The translations under genes were made by a program, and so were the position numbers. A stretch of DNA of 45,170 nucleotides. It comes from a virus. Positions within the stretch are counted from its first letter, which is position 1; every line of letters begins with the position of its first letter. The DNA lies in the IMG/VR virus record IMGVR_UViG_3300037487_000837, positions 1-45,170 of that record; one strand, 5' to 3'. Positions 30,503 to 40,836 of this stretch are shown piece by piece. The notes beneath the pieces are model-generated. The model was not told where the DNA came from. It saw only the letters and a list, made by a program, of their open reading frames with translations, and made no database searches.

Positions 30503-32430
30503 TCCATCAACTCTAAGATCAATTGGTCACCACCTGATATATCAGAACCTACTGTAGGTATTGCTGTACCGCCTTCTGTTCCTGCAATGACGCCTTGTGT
30601 AGTAGCCTGCACGACTTTGCCTTTGTAGTTCATGACCTTTTCACGTTTTTCTAGAGCACGTACAACAGCAGCAACTTCAGCAGGTGTGCCTTTGCTTAGC
30701 ATTTCAGCCATGTTGCCTATCACTTCAGGCGCTACCTTTTCATCATTGTGTAAGAAGTGAGTGACTAAACCAATCAGATCACCTTTGCCTTTAAGATACT
30801 GATCAGACGACATTGGCTCTTTTTCTAAAGTCTTTACAGCCTCCTGCTTAATAGCAGTGCGTGACCCTGTCAATGCTTTAGATGCACGTTGGTATAGTAA
30901 TGCTTCTTTGTCTATTGCTGCCTTCACCAGATCATACTCAGCAGATGTGTCGAACATTGACCGTAGTTTATCATTCATCTTTTCAGAGTTAACAATACGA
31001 CCTGCTGCATTAGGTCTGTCAAAAATAGTATTTTGAAGATGTCTCATAGCACCTGTTCTAAATGCTTGCTTTTCTGCTTCTGAAGCAGTAGCCATGAACT
31101 GTGTAATTTGCTCAGGGTCAAGTACATTAAACTCTTTCTTGCCCATATTAAGCGCATTCTTTACTTCAAGATCACCTGCATACTGAGCACGTGCAACCCT
31201 ATAGTTAGGGACAGCAGCATCAAGAGCGCTTAAGAATTCATTCTTCTTTTTAGCATATACACGACCAAGTGATGTTACTTTACCTGTAGTAGCATCAGTC
31301 TCTTTCTCAATTAAACGATCTAACCCTCGTTTTACTTGGTCCAACTCTTCTACTGTGTTTGTGTTTAACGGTACACTTCGTCCTTCTGCTTCAAGTAGAA
31401 TTTGTGCTTCTTTTCTAGCTTGCTTAAACTGTGGTAGAACAAGGAACTTAAGCACTTCAGGGTCGTTCACAGGCCCATGTAAGTAGGCAGCATCGTATGC
31501 AGTTTTTGCGTTGTCTCTAAGTGTTGCAGTGAGTGCGTCTTGGTCTGCATAGTAGTCAGTAGGCTTAAGCGCTTGTTTTAATCTTGACTCTACACGTTTT
31601 GTCTCGCCTGCTTGAGTGCTTGCTAGTTTTTGCTCTAGTTTAGCAACTTGCTTTGTACCACCTTTAGTAATCACAGCTTCTGTAGTTTCAGGTAAGTAAT
31701 GAGCAATAGATGAAGGAATGCCAAGCCGTTGGTAATCCTCTTTGCTCATTGACACTAAATCTTTAAGCGAAACCCCTGCATCTTTTGCAGACTGCAATAT
31801 CTTTTCTTTTGCTTTGTTCGCAAACACTTTTGCAGGAACACCAAGCAGATCTTCTGCAACATATCTACCTGCACGACCGATTATGCTGCCTACAACAGGT
31901 ATTGCTAATCCTATTCCTGCGCCACCTACTCCGCCGTACAGTGCGCCACCTAGTCTTGACCCAGGATCAGCAGTGCCTGCGCCACTTATTGTACCATAGG
32001 CAGCACCTGTTCTAACACCTCGTTGCACTGCGCCTACTTCTGGGTTGTATGCTAATGCTCGTTGTAGTTTAAGTAAAGGGGCAACAAGCCTTGGTGCTGC
32101 TGCTACTTCTAGAGGTGGGAACAGCGATGCTGCTGCTGTAGGGATTGCCGCGCCTGCAAACTCTTGGTATGCAGCATTAACAGGGTATTTAGTAGCATAC
32201 TCTTTAACATCAGCAAGTGCTCGTTGTCTGCCTTCTGCATACGGTGTTTTTGATAGTGTCGATTTAAGCCAACCCTCTAGCTCATCGCCCCATCCCATTA
32301 GTGCGCCTCCGATTAAAGTCCTAGGGTGAATAGGCGGTGTAGGACTGGCATCAATTCCTTCTGGGTTATATAGCCCTATAGTCCCACCAGGCTGTATACT
32401 AGGGTATTCTTGGTCATAGTTGTCTGCCAT
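30469..32430 (-). CDS. Internal virion / DNA-ejection-type protein
   Basis: A 653-residue protein. The N-terminal region 'LIGGALMGWGDELEGWL' followed by 'EYATKYPVNAAYQEFAGAAIPT' resembles large proteins of podovirus-like phages believed to be ejected with DNA. A Gly/Ala-rich hydrophobic zone (about 130-195, SGAGTADPGSRLGGALYGGV) could insert in membranes; the rest is helical and charged. It is the last gene of the leftward structural block, after three other large virion-type proteins. The ejection role is inferred. Confidence 0.6.
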   Translation of the reverse strand: MADNYDQEYPSIQPGGTIGLYNPEGIDASPTPPIHPRTLIGGALMGWGDELEGWLKSTLSKTPYAEGRQRALADVKEYATKYPVNAAYQEFAGAAIPTAAASLFPPLEVAAAPRLVAPLLKLQRALAYNPEVGAVQRGVRTGAAYGTISGAGTADPGSRLGGALYGGVGGAGIGLAIPVVGSIIGRAGRYVAEDLLGVPAKVFANKAKEKILQSAKDAGVSLKDLVSMSKEDYQRLGIPSSIAHYLPETTEAVITKGGTKQVAKLEQKLASTQAGETKRVESRLKQALKPTDYYADQDALTATLRDNAKTAYDAAYLHGPVNDPEVLKFLVLPQFKQARKEAQILLEAEGRSVPLNTNTVEELDQVKRGLDRLIEKETDATTGKVTSLGRVYAKKKNEFLSALDAAVPNYRVARAQYAGDLEVKNALNMGKKEFNVLDPEQITQFMATASEAEKQAFRTGAMRHLQNTIFDRPNAAGRIVNSEKMNDKLRSMFDTSAEYDLVKAAIDKEALLYQRASKALTGSRTAIKQEAVKTLEKEPMSSDQYLKGKGDLIGLVTHFLHNDEKVAPEVIGNMAEMLSKGTPAEVAAVVRALEKREKVMNYKGKVVQATTQGVIAGTEGGTAIPTVGSDISGGDQLILELMDYWKSKDEAGK

Positions 32431-32433
32431 GTC

Positions 32434-34569
32434 TTACTCCTGAGCTTTTTTCTTGTATGCGCCTGATAACAAGTCTTTGTTCGATTGAGAATAGAAGAGC
32501 GTGTTCTTAGTAAGACTGTCTTTAACACGACCAATGATAGCCTTACGTGATGCCTGTGAAGTCGCGCCAAGACCTTGTGTGAGCAATTGAACTTGTCGTT
32601 CGCCTTCTGTTGGATTGCCTCCAAACGATGCACGTAATCCTGCAAGACCGGACGTAGTTAATGTTTGTTCTAGTTGCTCAGTAGCAACAACACGAGGATC
32701 ATTTGGGTTTGTGTATCTAAGTTTATTGTAGAGAGCTTGATCAGCAGGAGACTTAGTAAATGCTGTATTTGAATATTTTAATGCTTCATCCATTAATGTT
32801 GATGCAGACTCACTATTTTTTAGTGCAAGTTTGTTCTCCATCAGTGTTTTTAGTTCTGTAGGATCTAATTCACTTGCTGCACGTTCTTCTTTCTTAGTTG
32901 CTAGTGCAAGATTACCTAACTGTGCTTGAGCGCCTACTAATGATGCATTAAGCGTTGCTAACTTGCTTTCTAGCAGGATCTTAGACTGCTTACCTACCTC
33001 TGCTTCGTAATCAGGCGTACCTACTTTAAATCCTAAGTCCTTGGCGATCTTACCTGCTTCTGACTGAGGTTTGCCTGAGTCTATCCACTCTTTAATGATA
33101 GACTTCACAACTTCACGTTTATCTTTCTTCTGTTCTGATTGTAAACCAAGCAATGTCTTCTCAGTGTCTTTAGCACCTTCAAGCGCAAGCTCTTGTTTCT
33201 TAAGCTCTGTTTGTGTCGATAGTGCACGATTAGCTTGTTTTGCTTTACGTAGATCACCTTGGTATGTTGCCATTTCCTCGCCTACTGGTCCCATACTTTC
33301 ACCAAATGAGCCATACTTAGTAGGCTTACCGAATGCACCCATTAGTCTGAAGTACATCTCAGCTTTTGAAGGACCTGTGTCTTGGTTCTTAGCAAGGTTG
33401 TCTAACGCAGTATTGAATGCAGTTTGTTGTGCTCTGCGTTCTGTTTGCGCTAGTTTTACGTCAGGACCGTAGTCATTTGAGTCAGTAGTGTACTGGCTAA
33501 GCATTGCTTGTAGTCCAGGCGGCATGCCTGAAATAGCCAATGGTTGTGTCTGAGGTTGTGGTACTGCACCGCCGCCTGTCGGCTCAACTTGTACTGCATC
33601 AACTTGTGGTGCAAAGTTAGGCGCAGGAACATCCATGTAGCCTTGTAAATTAGTAGGGTCATCAGCAGACACTAAGTCACCGCCAGCATAGCCTCGTACT
33701 GCGCCACCGTTGTAGAACGGTCTAGGCGCTTGTTGTGAGGGCAATGCATTTAATGGGCTAATAGACTGACGTGGAATGTTGTATTGCTGCATCATGTCTT
33801 GAACCATAGACTGTTGAGGTTGAACAACTCCGCCATTAGCATAGCCTTGCATTAAGCCACCGTCAGCTTTAGACACGAACTTATTGTAGTATGCATTTTG
33901 TACGACAGGTTTTGTGTATTGCTCAATAGGCTTATAGTATGTTTGAGGATTAGCTTGAACATCTGCCGCACGAGTATTATAGTCAGCTACATTAGTGTTA
34001 TACGTGTTCTGATTAGCAGTTCGACTAGCGTTGTACTCATCCACGATCTTTTGTTGTTCTGACGCAGCCGTTAAGTCGTTACTTGTGTTGTAGTTCTTAA
34101 TGTACTTGTTGTACATCGAGTCGTTAACAGCAGTCCTACCTGCGCCGTACTGAGCAAGTATTGCTGCTTGTTGTTCTGGCGTTACTGTCTTTTTAAACCC
34201 AGCTAAGTTAATATTATTAGCACTGTTATAGTTCTTAATGTAGTTGTCTAATGCTGCCTGATTAAATGTTGAGCTAGTCTTAGTAGGGTTACGTGTGTTG
34301 TAATCTTGAAGCACCGTGTTCGCATAAGCAGACGATGCAGCAGCAGGATCAGCAACATCATACCGTAATGCTGGTGGCTGACCGTTTCGTGTCATAAGCT
34401 GCTGCAACTCATACCCATAGCTAGGTGTAAACGGTCTAGCCTGTGTCTGATATTGTGCCGTCGTCGGATCTACATAATTAGCTAGTAACGTCTTCCAATC
34501 ATACGGATTAGGGTTGTACACATCAGCAGGAAGTGTTGCTCCTGTAGTGGTTGTAGTATTAGTGCCCAT
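32434..34569 (-). CDS. Large virion-associated protein
   Basis: A 711-residue protein. The first third is Asn/Tyr/Thr-rich with repeated 'YNKYIKNYN'-like units; then Gly-Gly tags ('KADGGLMQGYANGGVVQPQ', 'FYNGGAVRGYAGGDLV') similar to those in the 645- and 1679-residue proteins; the C-terminal half is a long charged coiled coil (about 400-620). It is 5 bp from the upstream gene and probably an internal or tail virion component. No enzyme motif seen. Confidence 0.6.
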   Translation of the reverse strand: MGTNTTTTTGATLPADVYNPNPYDWKTLLANYVDPTTAQYQTQARPFTPSYGYELQQLMTRNGQPPALRYDVADPAAASSAYANTVLQDYNTRNPTKTSSTFNQAALDNYIKNYNSANNINLAGFKKTVTPEQQAAILAQYGAGRTAVNDSMYNKYIKNYNTSNDLTAASEQQKIVDEYNASRTANQNTYNTNVADYNTRAADVQANPQTYYKPIEQYTKPVVQNAYYNKFVSKADGGLMQGYANGGVVQPQQSMVQDMMQQYNIPRQSISPLNALPSQQAPRPFYNGGAVRGYAGGDLVSADDPTNLQGYMDVPAPNFAPQVDAVQVEPTGGGAVPQPQTQPLAISGMPPGLQAMLSQYTTDSNDYGPDVKLAQTERRAQQTAFNTALDNLAKNQDTGPSKAEMYFRLMGAFGKPTKYGSFGESMGPVGEEMATYQGDLRKAKQANRALSTQTELKKQELALEGAKDTEKTLLGLQSEQKKDKREVVKSIIKEWIDSGKPQSEAGKIAKDLGFKVGTPDYEAEVGKQSKILLESKLATLNASLVGAQAQLGNLALATKKEERAASELDPTELKTLMENKLALKNSESASTLMDEALKYSNTAFTKSPADQALYNKLRYTNPNDPRVVATEQLEQTLTTSGLAGLRASFGGNPTEGERQVQLLTQGLGATSQASRKAIIGRVKDSLTKNTLFYSQSNKDLLSGAYKKKAQE

Positions 34570-34574
34570 GATTA

Positions 34575-35900
34575 TTATCCTCCAGTTGGTCTAGTCATAT
34601 TGTACAGACCAGCAACACCCGCTAATCCACCGGCTATTTGTGTTGCCACGCTAGGACCATAGCCAGTTCCTGTTTGCGTTTGAGATGTAGCTACATTAGG
34701 CGCCATGCCTCGTATTTGAGTATTGAGCCAATCAGCTTGTGTTTTAGGATAGTCTTGGGCTTCTTTCCATGAACCATACGCAGCATCTAATTGCTGTTGT
34801 TGCTGTGTTTGTTGTGCTGAACCAATTGATTGTAGTGCAGCTGCATCAGCAGACATCAACCCTTGTTGCTGTTGTGCTTGGTTGGCTAACTGTTGCAATG
34901 CTGATTGCTGACGTTGCGCTTCTGTACCAGACGTTGCCGCATACTGATTACCAATACCTGCTAAGTTCTGTTGTTGCTGACCTGTCAGTGTACCGTAGCT
35001 CTGACCGATATTTTGTTGTTGCTGTGCTGCTTGTAATTGAGAGGCGATATCTTGAGCACCTGTCGCACCATATTGCTGACCGGCTTGTAATATTGCTTGT
35101 TGCTGCGCATTAGTCAATGTACCTGCTGCTTGACCTACTTGAAGTTGTTTAGCAGCTTCTGCTTGTGCTGCACTCATTGCTTGACCATAGCCAGATTGTA
35201 ATGCTTGAGCTTGTTGCCCTAGCACTGCCTCTTGTGTATCACGTAAAGCACGTTCACCAAATACGCCCATGCCTTTAGACCCAAATTGACCCGCTCTAAT
35301 AAACTGATCTGAAACAGCCGGTAATAAGTTTTCTTGCAAGTTACGAGCGCCTAGCGTAGCAATCTGACCCGTTACTGCCTGATTGTACGGGTTCATGTAA
35401 TCTTGAATGTAGTTAGCTGATGACTGTCCTGCCGCACCTAAGTAAGGTTGTGCTGCATTAATCCCACTTGTTTGTTGCGCTTGGTTAAGATAACCCGTAA
35501 CTCCAGGTAGCATCTTTTGTCCGGCAGCATTTGATACTAATCCCGCTGATTGCTGTAAGTATGGATCAGCAGCAGTAACACCGTTTAATCCGGCAGCTTG
35601 TTGCATGTAACCTAGACCAGTGCCGACACCAGCATTCTGACCAGTTAAGGCTTGCGTACCTGTCATTGCTGTGTTCATTCCTTGCTGCCAAGCACCAGCA
35701 TTTTCACGTGTCATCTGATAAGCAGCTTCAGTGTCTGGTGTAGCAGTCGAAACACGTGGTTGCGTATACGCTTGATACGGCACGTTAGCAATCGTTGTTG
35801 CTGAGTTTATCTGATTATAGATAGCATCCTGCAACCACTTAGGCTGATCAGTGGTTGTCTTAACGTATGTAGGTGCTGGTGTTCCGCCAAAAATACTCAT
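34575..35900 (-). CDS. Gln-rich virion-associated protein
   Basis: A 441-residue protein extremely rich in Gln, Ala and Gly (runs of QQQQ in residues 230-370), with an N-terminal 'PKWLQDAIYNQI' segment and a central 'SDQFIRAGQFGSKGMGVFGERAL' that resembles phage proteins in the ejection/internal-protein region of podovirus-like genomes. It is probably an extended helical virion protein; role inferred from position between two other large virion genes. Confidence 0.55.
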   Translation of the reverse strand: MSIFGGTPAPTYVKTTTDQPKWLQDAIYNQINSATTIANVPYQAYTQPRVSTATPDTEAAYQMTRENAGAWQQGMNTAMTGTQALTGQNAGVGTGLGYMQQAAGLNGVTAADPYLQQSAGLVSNAAGQKMLPGVTGYLNQAQQTSGINAAQPYLGAAGQSSANYIQDYMNPYNQAVTGQIATLGARNLQENLLPAVSDQFIRAGQFGSKGMGVFGERALRDTQEAVLGQQAQALQSGYGQAMSAAQAEAAKQLQVGQAAGTLTNAQQQAILQAGQQYGATGAQDIASQLQAAQQQQNIGQSYGTLTGQQQQNLAGIGNQYAATSGTEAQRQQSALQQLANQAQQQQGLMSADAAALQSIGSAQQTQQQQQLDAAYGSWKEAQDYPKTQADWLNTQIRGMAPNVATSQTQTGTGYGPSVATQIAGGLAGVAGLYNMTRPTGG

Positions 35901-35901
35901 T

Positions 35902-37839
35902 TTATCTACTCCCTAAATAAGACAATGGGCTCTTGGCATTCGGGCTTATTTTACCCTTAGACAAATTCTTACCCTTGTGCATTCTAATTTGTTGTCTCAT
36001 GCGGTCAAGTCGACTCGCACCTTCATCTGTACTGCCGTCGCCTAACATAGCCACGGTCTCGGCGTCTATCACGTACTCACCATCACTTAGTCTAGCCTCT
36101 ATTGTATCATCACGACCCGATCCACCACCACGCGCTAGCATAGATAGCACACCGCCGTTGGCTTTACCTACTGGAACGTAAGCAGGAGTAGCATACTCAC
36201 CACCCGATACGTTACCCCAGTTTTGGGCTAACCACGTACCTAGTTGATTAGTGCTCTCTAAGTACTGACGTTGCTGTTGATCCATACCGCCAATCATGTT
36301 CATTAACTTACGTTGATCAGGATGACCTTCTTGCTGTGCAGTAGTAGGGATCTTCTTACCACCTAACATACCCATTCCAGCCAATCCAATTCCGCCGTAT
36401 TTAAGCATATCTGACCCAGACATACCGCCTGCTGCATTAGACAAGTGACCCAAGAAGCTAGTCGGAGTAGTAGGCGCACCTGTGTTAAAGCTAATAGGTG
36501 TTGCAGTACCTTGACCTGTTTGAACACCTGGTGCTTGACCTTGTACCTTACTAAAGTCAATACCGCCTAATGGCTGACCTTGTACAGTACTTGATGTCAT
36601 CGGTGAATTTAACTGGTTCGGTGTCATTTGATTTATGTCAATACCACCTACACCATTTTGTGCTTGAGGTGCTACATCAGCAGGAGGCACTGGCGTTTGC
36701 TGTAATGGACTGTAGTTAATCGGTTGCAGTAGTCGGTTATTAATCCCTTCTTGCGCAGTAGGTTGAAGTGCTTGCTGTACCGTAGGATCGGTAAAGTTCA
36801 TATTCTGTAGTGCAATGTTAGCCGCACCACCCATTGTGCCCATTGCCGCACCTGCTAGTGGGCTACCACCAATATTAGCTGCACTACCTGCACCCTGAAG
36901 TGCACTATTAGCTATCTTGTTAAGTGTGCCTTCACCCTTAAGGAAGTCAGCAGCCGGTTGATAACCTTGTAATAAATTGCCAGCTATATTAGTGGCACCA
37001 GCAGTTAGTGCCCCCTTAAGAGCGCCTTGTCCGGTAACAGCGCCTGCTAAGCCACCTGAAATACCTGCATTGAGTAATCCCTTAGTTGTAGAACTAAGAC
37101 CTGACGTAACACCAGCAGGTAGCATGTCGCCGAACCCACCAGCACCTGCGTAACCACCGATACCACCTAGCGCTGCACCTTTAAGTATGTTACCACCACT
37201 TAAGGCAGCCATACCGCCACCGATCACTGCTTGTCCTACTGCTGCCTGTACCGCCAATGACATAGTCGGGGCTAGTGTAGCACCTAACATGGGCGCAAGT
37301 TGCGGCATCATAACCATCAACCCTACTTGAAAGATAGGACTCTTAACAATACCCTTAGCAACTTTTACAACAGCTTTAAATGCTTTCTTAAGGAACTTGC
37401 CAAACTTAAACTCTGGTAGTCCAGTAGATGGATTAATCGTACCAGAGCCACCCATTCTCTTTAAGGCGCGCGCTTCCATTGGATTAATGTGTGCAAGAAT
37501 GGTGTCACCGCCGCGACCCTTAGCTTGTAATTGCTTTGCTGCTTTAGCAAGACCGCCGGCCTTGTAACCCACTTCAGCATTACGAGCTTCCATCTCTTTA
37601 AGTACGCCTAAGATAGCTGCAATTAATTGTGCGTCATACTCTTCAGGTAGATCACCCTCGTCAAGCACATCGCTTTCAATAGCTTGTTGCAGCACTTGAG
37701 CATACTGATCTGGGTGCTGAATAATGTACGTGAACATTTCATCAAGTTGCTTAATCTCCTCGTTCGACAAGTCTAAGCCTTCGATACCCTTGCGGATCTC
37801 TGCTTTGTACTGTGCTACTTGTTGATTATCTTGTTCCAT
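35902..37839 (-). CDS. Large Gly/Ala-rich virion protein, possibly membrane-active
   Basis: A 645-residue protein. The first 95 residues are acidic and helical; residues about 130-340 are rich in Gly and Ala with several hydrophobic helices ('FQVGLMVMMPQLAPMLGA', 'IGGGMAALSGG'), fitting a protein that enters the cell envelope during ejection. The C-terminus has 'ANGGVLSMLARGG', then 'DDTIEARLSDGEYVIDAETV', a module common in phage structural proteins. AAGGA before the ATG at 37839 favours this start over 37887. Confidence 0.6.
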   Translation of the reverse strand: MEQDNQQVAQYKAEIRKGIEGLDLSNEEIKQLDEMFTYIIQHPDQYAQVLQQAIESDVLDEGDLPEEYDAQLIAAILGVLKEMEARNAEVGYKAGGLAKAAKQLQAKGRGGDTILAHINPMEARALKRMGGSGTINPSTGLPEFKFGKFLKKAFKAVVKVAKGIVKSPIFQVGLMVMMPQLAPMLGATLAPTMSLAVQAAVGQAVIGGGMAALSGGNILKGAALGGIGGYAGAGGFGDMLPAGVTSGLSSTTKGLLNAGISGGLAGAVTGQGALKGALTAGATNIAGNLLQGYQPAADFLKGEGTLNKIANSALQGAGSAANIGGSPLAGAAMGTMGGAANIALQNMNFTDPTVQQALQPTAQEGINNRLLQPINYSPLQQTPVPPADVAPQAQNGVGGIDINQMTPNQLNSPMTSSTVQGQPLGGIDFSKVQGQAPGVQTGQGTATPISFNTGAPTTPTSFLGHLSNAAGGMSGSDMLKYGGIGLAGMGMLGGKKIPTTAQQEGHPDQRKLMNMIGGMDQQQRQYLESTNQLGTWLAQNWGNVSGGEYATPAYVPVGKANGGVLSMLARGGGSGRDDTIEARLSDGEYVIDAETVAMLGDGSTDEGASRLDRMRQQIRMHKGKNLSKGKISPNAKSPLSYLGSR

Positions 37840-37853
37840 ATTATTCCTTAACT

Positions 37854-38087
37854 CTATGATAATGTATCCACGAACCGTTCTGCCCAATCCTGCCAGTTAT
37901 TAAACTGATATGGGTTAGGTGGTGAATACGTGCCTAATCCGGTGTTGCCTACAAACTGTACTGCCCAATCCTGCCACTCGTCACTCTCTAACTTACCGAA
38001 TGCGCCTAAATCGTCTAGATCCAGTATTACTTGGTCTGCCCAATCGCGTAGCTCTAATCCCACGGGTAACGTAAGATGTATGCTCAT
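37854..38087 (-). CDS. 77-residue small structural-region protein
   Basis: Acidic, Trp-rich protein with a repeated motif: 'LRDWADQVILDLD', 'WQDWAVQFVGN' and 'WQDWAERFVDTL', i.e. three W-(A/V) repeats of about 25 residues. It starts on the stop of the gp10-like gene. Possibly an adaptor peptide for tail proteins; function unknown. Confidence 0.5.
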   Translation of the reverse strand: MSIHLTLPVGLELRDWADQVILDLDDLGAFGKLESDEWQDWAVQFVGNTGLGTYSPPNPYQFNNWQDWAERFVDTLS

Positions 38088-39709
38088 TATACACCGCCGA
38101 GTACCGTACCATCAGCTGGCTCAATGTGTGCAATAATTTGCCCCATTTGATAGTCACCACCAATGGTATTGCTCTCAAACCTGAACCGCATCTCACGTCG
38201 TATGTCTTTAAAGTACACCACTTGCTCAGGCACCGTTGCTGCTGAGTCCGCAAATACTTTAGGCTCACCCGTCACTTCTTTAGAACGAGCATTAGCTCGC
38301 CCTGTCACTTGTACTGTCATGTCACCTGACTGTACAAAGTCCGGCTCGATTAAATCAATACGTATAGACTTATTCATGGCGCCTTGCTGATTAACTAGCA
38401 ACGACATATCAGCTAACTCAAAGTAGGATTGTATCGGGAATATATTAGGACCATCAATCTCATCTACGCCAATCTCATGTCGCCATACTTTATAGCCATT
38501 ATTAGTTTCAGTACCACGAGTACGACCGTCTTGTGTGATACGAATATCGCCCTCTTCAGTGATACGAGTGTTTGACATATCTATATTAGTCACGCCAGTC
38601 ATTAACGGGCCATTAAATGCAGGGCTGTATTGACCAGCACTACGACCAGTATTAGGTAGTTCAGTGTCGTACCATGTGTTTTCACGGACGTTATAGACAA
38701 TAGCATGCGTACATTCTGTAGCATCGCCTCTTGGATAGCACCACCAGATCTCACCGAAACGTGGCACTTTAATCGCAAACACACGCATAAATGCACGACG
38801 GTTTACGTTATCAAAGAACCAATTAAAATTAAGCGGATTAGGTAATTCACGCACTACACCATTAAACATGTAGAAGCGGTCAACACCTGCCCAGTAGTAA
38901 ATACCGTCGTACTCAATAATCCCGTTAGGGGACATTACTGTAATGCCGTCTGATATCGTATCAAACTGGAATATAGTAGAACCGCCGCTAAATGTACAAC
39001 GGATTAAAGAGTCATACGCCCAGAATAGACCAGCAGGAGCAGAACCAGAGCCTGCCCGTAAGGTCATACCCTTAACAATCTTTTGTCCTGCAATACGTGC
39101 TAATCCAGAGCCCGCACCAGTTAAATCTGTAGGATCGCCTGCTACTGACCAGCCTACAACACCTGCCGTGCCATAAAAGAATAAGTACGGATGAAGTGCT
39201 ACGATGCCCCCTGATACGGTAATGTCTGGGGGTAGCGTAATAGGTGTCAGTGGAGAAGTGCCTAATAAGTTACCTATGAAGATAGCACCTGCCGTGTCAG
39301 AACAGATGCAATTAGCATTAGCTGTCACAAAAGCAACGAGTGCATTATCAGCAGATGATGAGTCGTAGAGTACATCAAACATCCAAGTGTTAGCGTCATT
39401 GGCTGTAAAGCCAGATGCCGGTGTTCTGTTAGATATGATCGAACTGTTGCCATTACCGTCTAGCGTAAACCGTTGTAAATAGCGTGATGAGCCAGAATGA
39501 CAGTACACAACTTGTTGTTGAGTAAAGTTAGTGAAGCCACGGCTAACTTCTACGAGGTACTTGTTAATAGAACGATAGCCCCAGATCTTACGAGGCAGTC
39601 CTCGTTGGAATCGTACCCACTGTCCATCAACATAATTATCCCCTTCATAGCGAGTCCCGTCCCGTTTAATACCAGGCAGTGACTTCAATATCATAGGGGT
39701 TGTAGTCAT
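38087..39709 (-). CDS. P22 gp10-like tail hub / DNA stabilisation protein
   Basis: A 540-residue beta-rich protein. The opening 'LPGIKRDGTRYEGDNYVDGQ' followed by 'WVRFQRGLPRKIWGY' resembles the P22 gp10-type packaged-DNA stabilisation proteins, which close the portal channel after packaging. A beta-propeller-like run (repeated 'GGIVALHPYLFFYG', 'YDGIYYWAGVDRFYMFNG') fits that fold. It lies between the adaptor-region and ejection-type genes and overlaps the upstream stop (TAATG). Confidence 0.7.
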   Translation of the reverse strand: MTTTPMILKSLPGIKRDGTRYEGDNYVDGQWVRFQRGLPRKIWGYRSINKYLVEVSRGFTNFTQQQVVYCHSGSSRYLQRFTLDGNGNSSIISNRTPASGFTANDANTWMFDVLYDSSSADNALVAFVTANANCICSDTAGAIFIGNLLGTSPLTPITLPPDITVSGGIVALHPYLFFYGTAGVVGWSVAGDPTDLTGAGSGLARIAGQKIVKGMTLRAGSGSAPAGLFWAYDSLIRCTFSGGSTIFQFDTISDGITVMSPNGIIEYDGIYYWAGVDRFYMFNGVVRELPNPLNFNWFFDNVNRRAFMRVFAIKVPRFGEIWWCYPRGDATECTHAIVYNVRENTWYDTELPNTGRSAGQYSPAFNGPLMTGVTNIDMSNTRITEEGDIRITQDGRTRGTETNNGYKVWRHEIGVDEIDGPNIFPIQSYFELADMSLLVNQQGAMNKSIRIDLIEPDFVQSGDMTVQVTGRANARSKEVTGEPKVFADSAATVPEQVVYFKDIRREMRFRFESNTIGGDYQMGQIIAHIEPADGTVLGGV

Positions 39710-40833
39710 TAGTAAGCGCCACCGTCAATAGGGTTAAGCCCTAAGTTAATACGAGCATTGGCAGCTGTAGTAGCACCTGTACCACCCTCTGCAATTGCAA
39801 TAGGGGATGATAAGCCACCTGTGTCAGCGGCCAGTACGTCAACACCATCACAATAGTTAATAGAACGAGCACCTTGCGCAATAGTGACGCCTAAGCCAGA
39901 TGCTGTCTTAACAGTTAACGTGTATGCGCCGGTCGTATTATTATCTACCCAGTACTGCTGAATAGTATTCGGCACGATAATGTTACGGTTGCCTGTTAAT
40001 AGACCTGTAAAGCTGTAAGCAATACGGTTTAACTCGGTAGTAGTTAATGTGTAGTTACCGGCACCAGCTACGTTGATTACGGTATAATCAAAGTCTACTT
40101 CAAGTGATGAGCTAAAGCCGATAGAGTACCAATCAGTGCCGTCCGTAATTAGGATCGCCGAGTCATTCGGCTGGAAGTTTAAGGTTAACCCACCATCAAT
40201 CAAGTTCGTACCTGACGGATTCACTGCATACACCCCAGCACCAGCATTCTTAACTTGTATAAAAAAGTTATTTCCCATCAATTGCGCTGACGGTAGAGTT
40301 AATGTACCAGCCCCACCTGTCCAGATAAACGTATAAGCACGGTCTGTCACTAGAACAGTATAATTAACTGACAGACTAATGTTAGGTTGAGCTGTTTGAA
40401 GTGTAGTGCTAATGGCAACTAAACCGTTACCGGCTAAAGTGGCTGCATTAGCTGATGATACTGAAGCACCAAATTGGTAAGTACGCCAAGTGCCTGACTG
40501 TGTACCATTATCCGTTAAATAAAGTTGCCATGCTGAACCAGCTACTGCTGCTAATAACGTAACACCCGTTGATGATTTAACGATAACGGTGTACGAACCA
40601 ATGTTATTGAATAGCGTAGTAATCCCATTACTCGCACTCATTGCGTTAGGCATGTAAATAACGCGGTTAGCTTGGTCAGTAATTACATCAATAATACTAG
40701 TGACGAGAGGTGCGCCTGGTGTTGCTTCTAAGGGCCAGAATAGAGTTTCATCAGCTGATAGATCTAGTGCACTGTATGAAACGTCTGACGGATAGACTGT
40801 AGTGCCGCCAAACACTTGTGTATAGTTAGTCAT
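39709..40833 (-). CDS. Tail-fibre-like structural protein
   Basis: A 374-residue, Gly/Thr/Asn-rich beta protein with no charged helices. The opening 'TNYTQVFGGTTVYPSDVSY' and the C-terminal 'IAEGGTGATTAANARINLGL' are typical of phage fibre or appendage proteins; the latter is a widespread trimeric fibre junction motif. Internal repeats such as 'NYTVLVTDRAYTF' and 'DYTVINVAGAGNYTL' suggest repeated beta units. Probably a tail appendage; whether it binds the host receptor is unknown. Confidence 0.65.
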   Translation of the reverse strand: MTNYTQVFGGTTVYPSDVSYSALDLSADETLFWPLEATPGAPLVTSIIDVITDQANRVIYMPNAMSASNGITTLFNNIGSYTVIVKSSTGVTLLAAVAGSAWQLYLTDNGTQSGTWRTYQFGASVSSANAATLAGNGLVAISTTLQTAQPNISLSVNYTVLVTDRAYTFIWTGGAGTLTLPSAQLMGNNFFIQVKNAGAGVYAVNPSGTNLIDGGLTLNFQPNDSAILITDGTDWYSIGFSSSLEVDFDYTVINVAGAGNYTLTTTELNRIAYSFTGLLTGNRNIIVPNTIQQYWVDNNTTGAYTLTVKTASGLGVTIAQGARSINYCDGVDVLAADTGGLSSPIAIAEGGTGATTAANARINLGLNPIDGGAY

Positions 40834-40836
40834 GAG

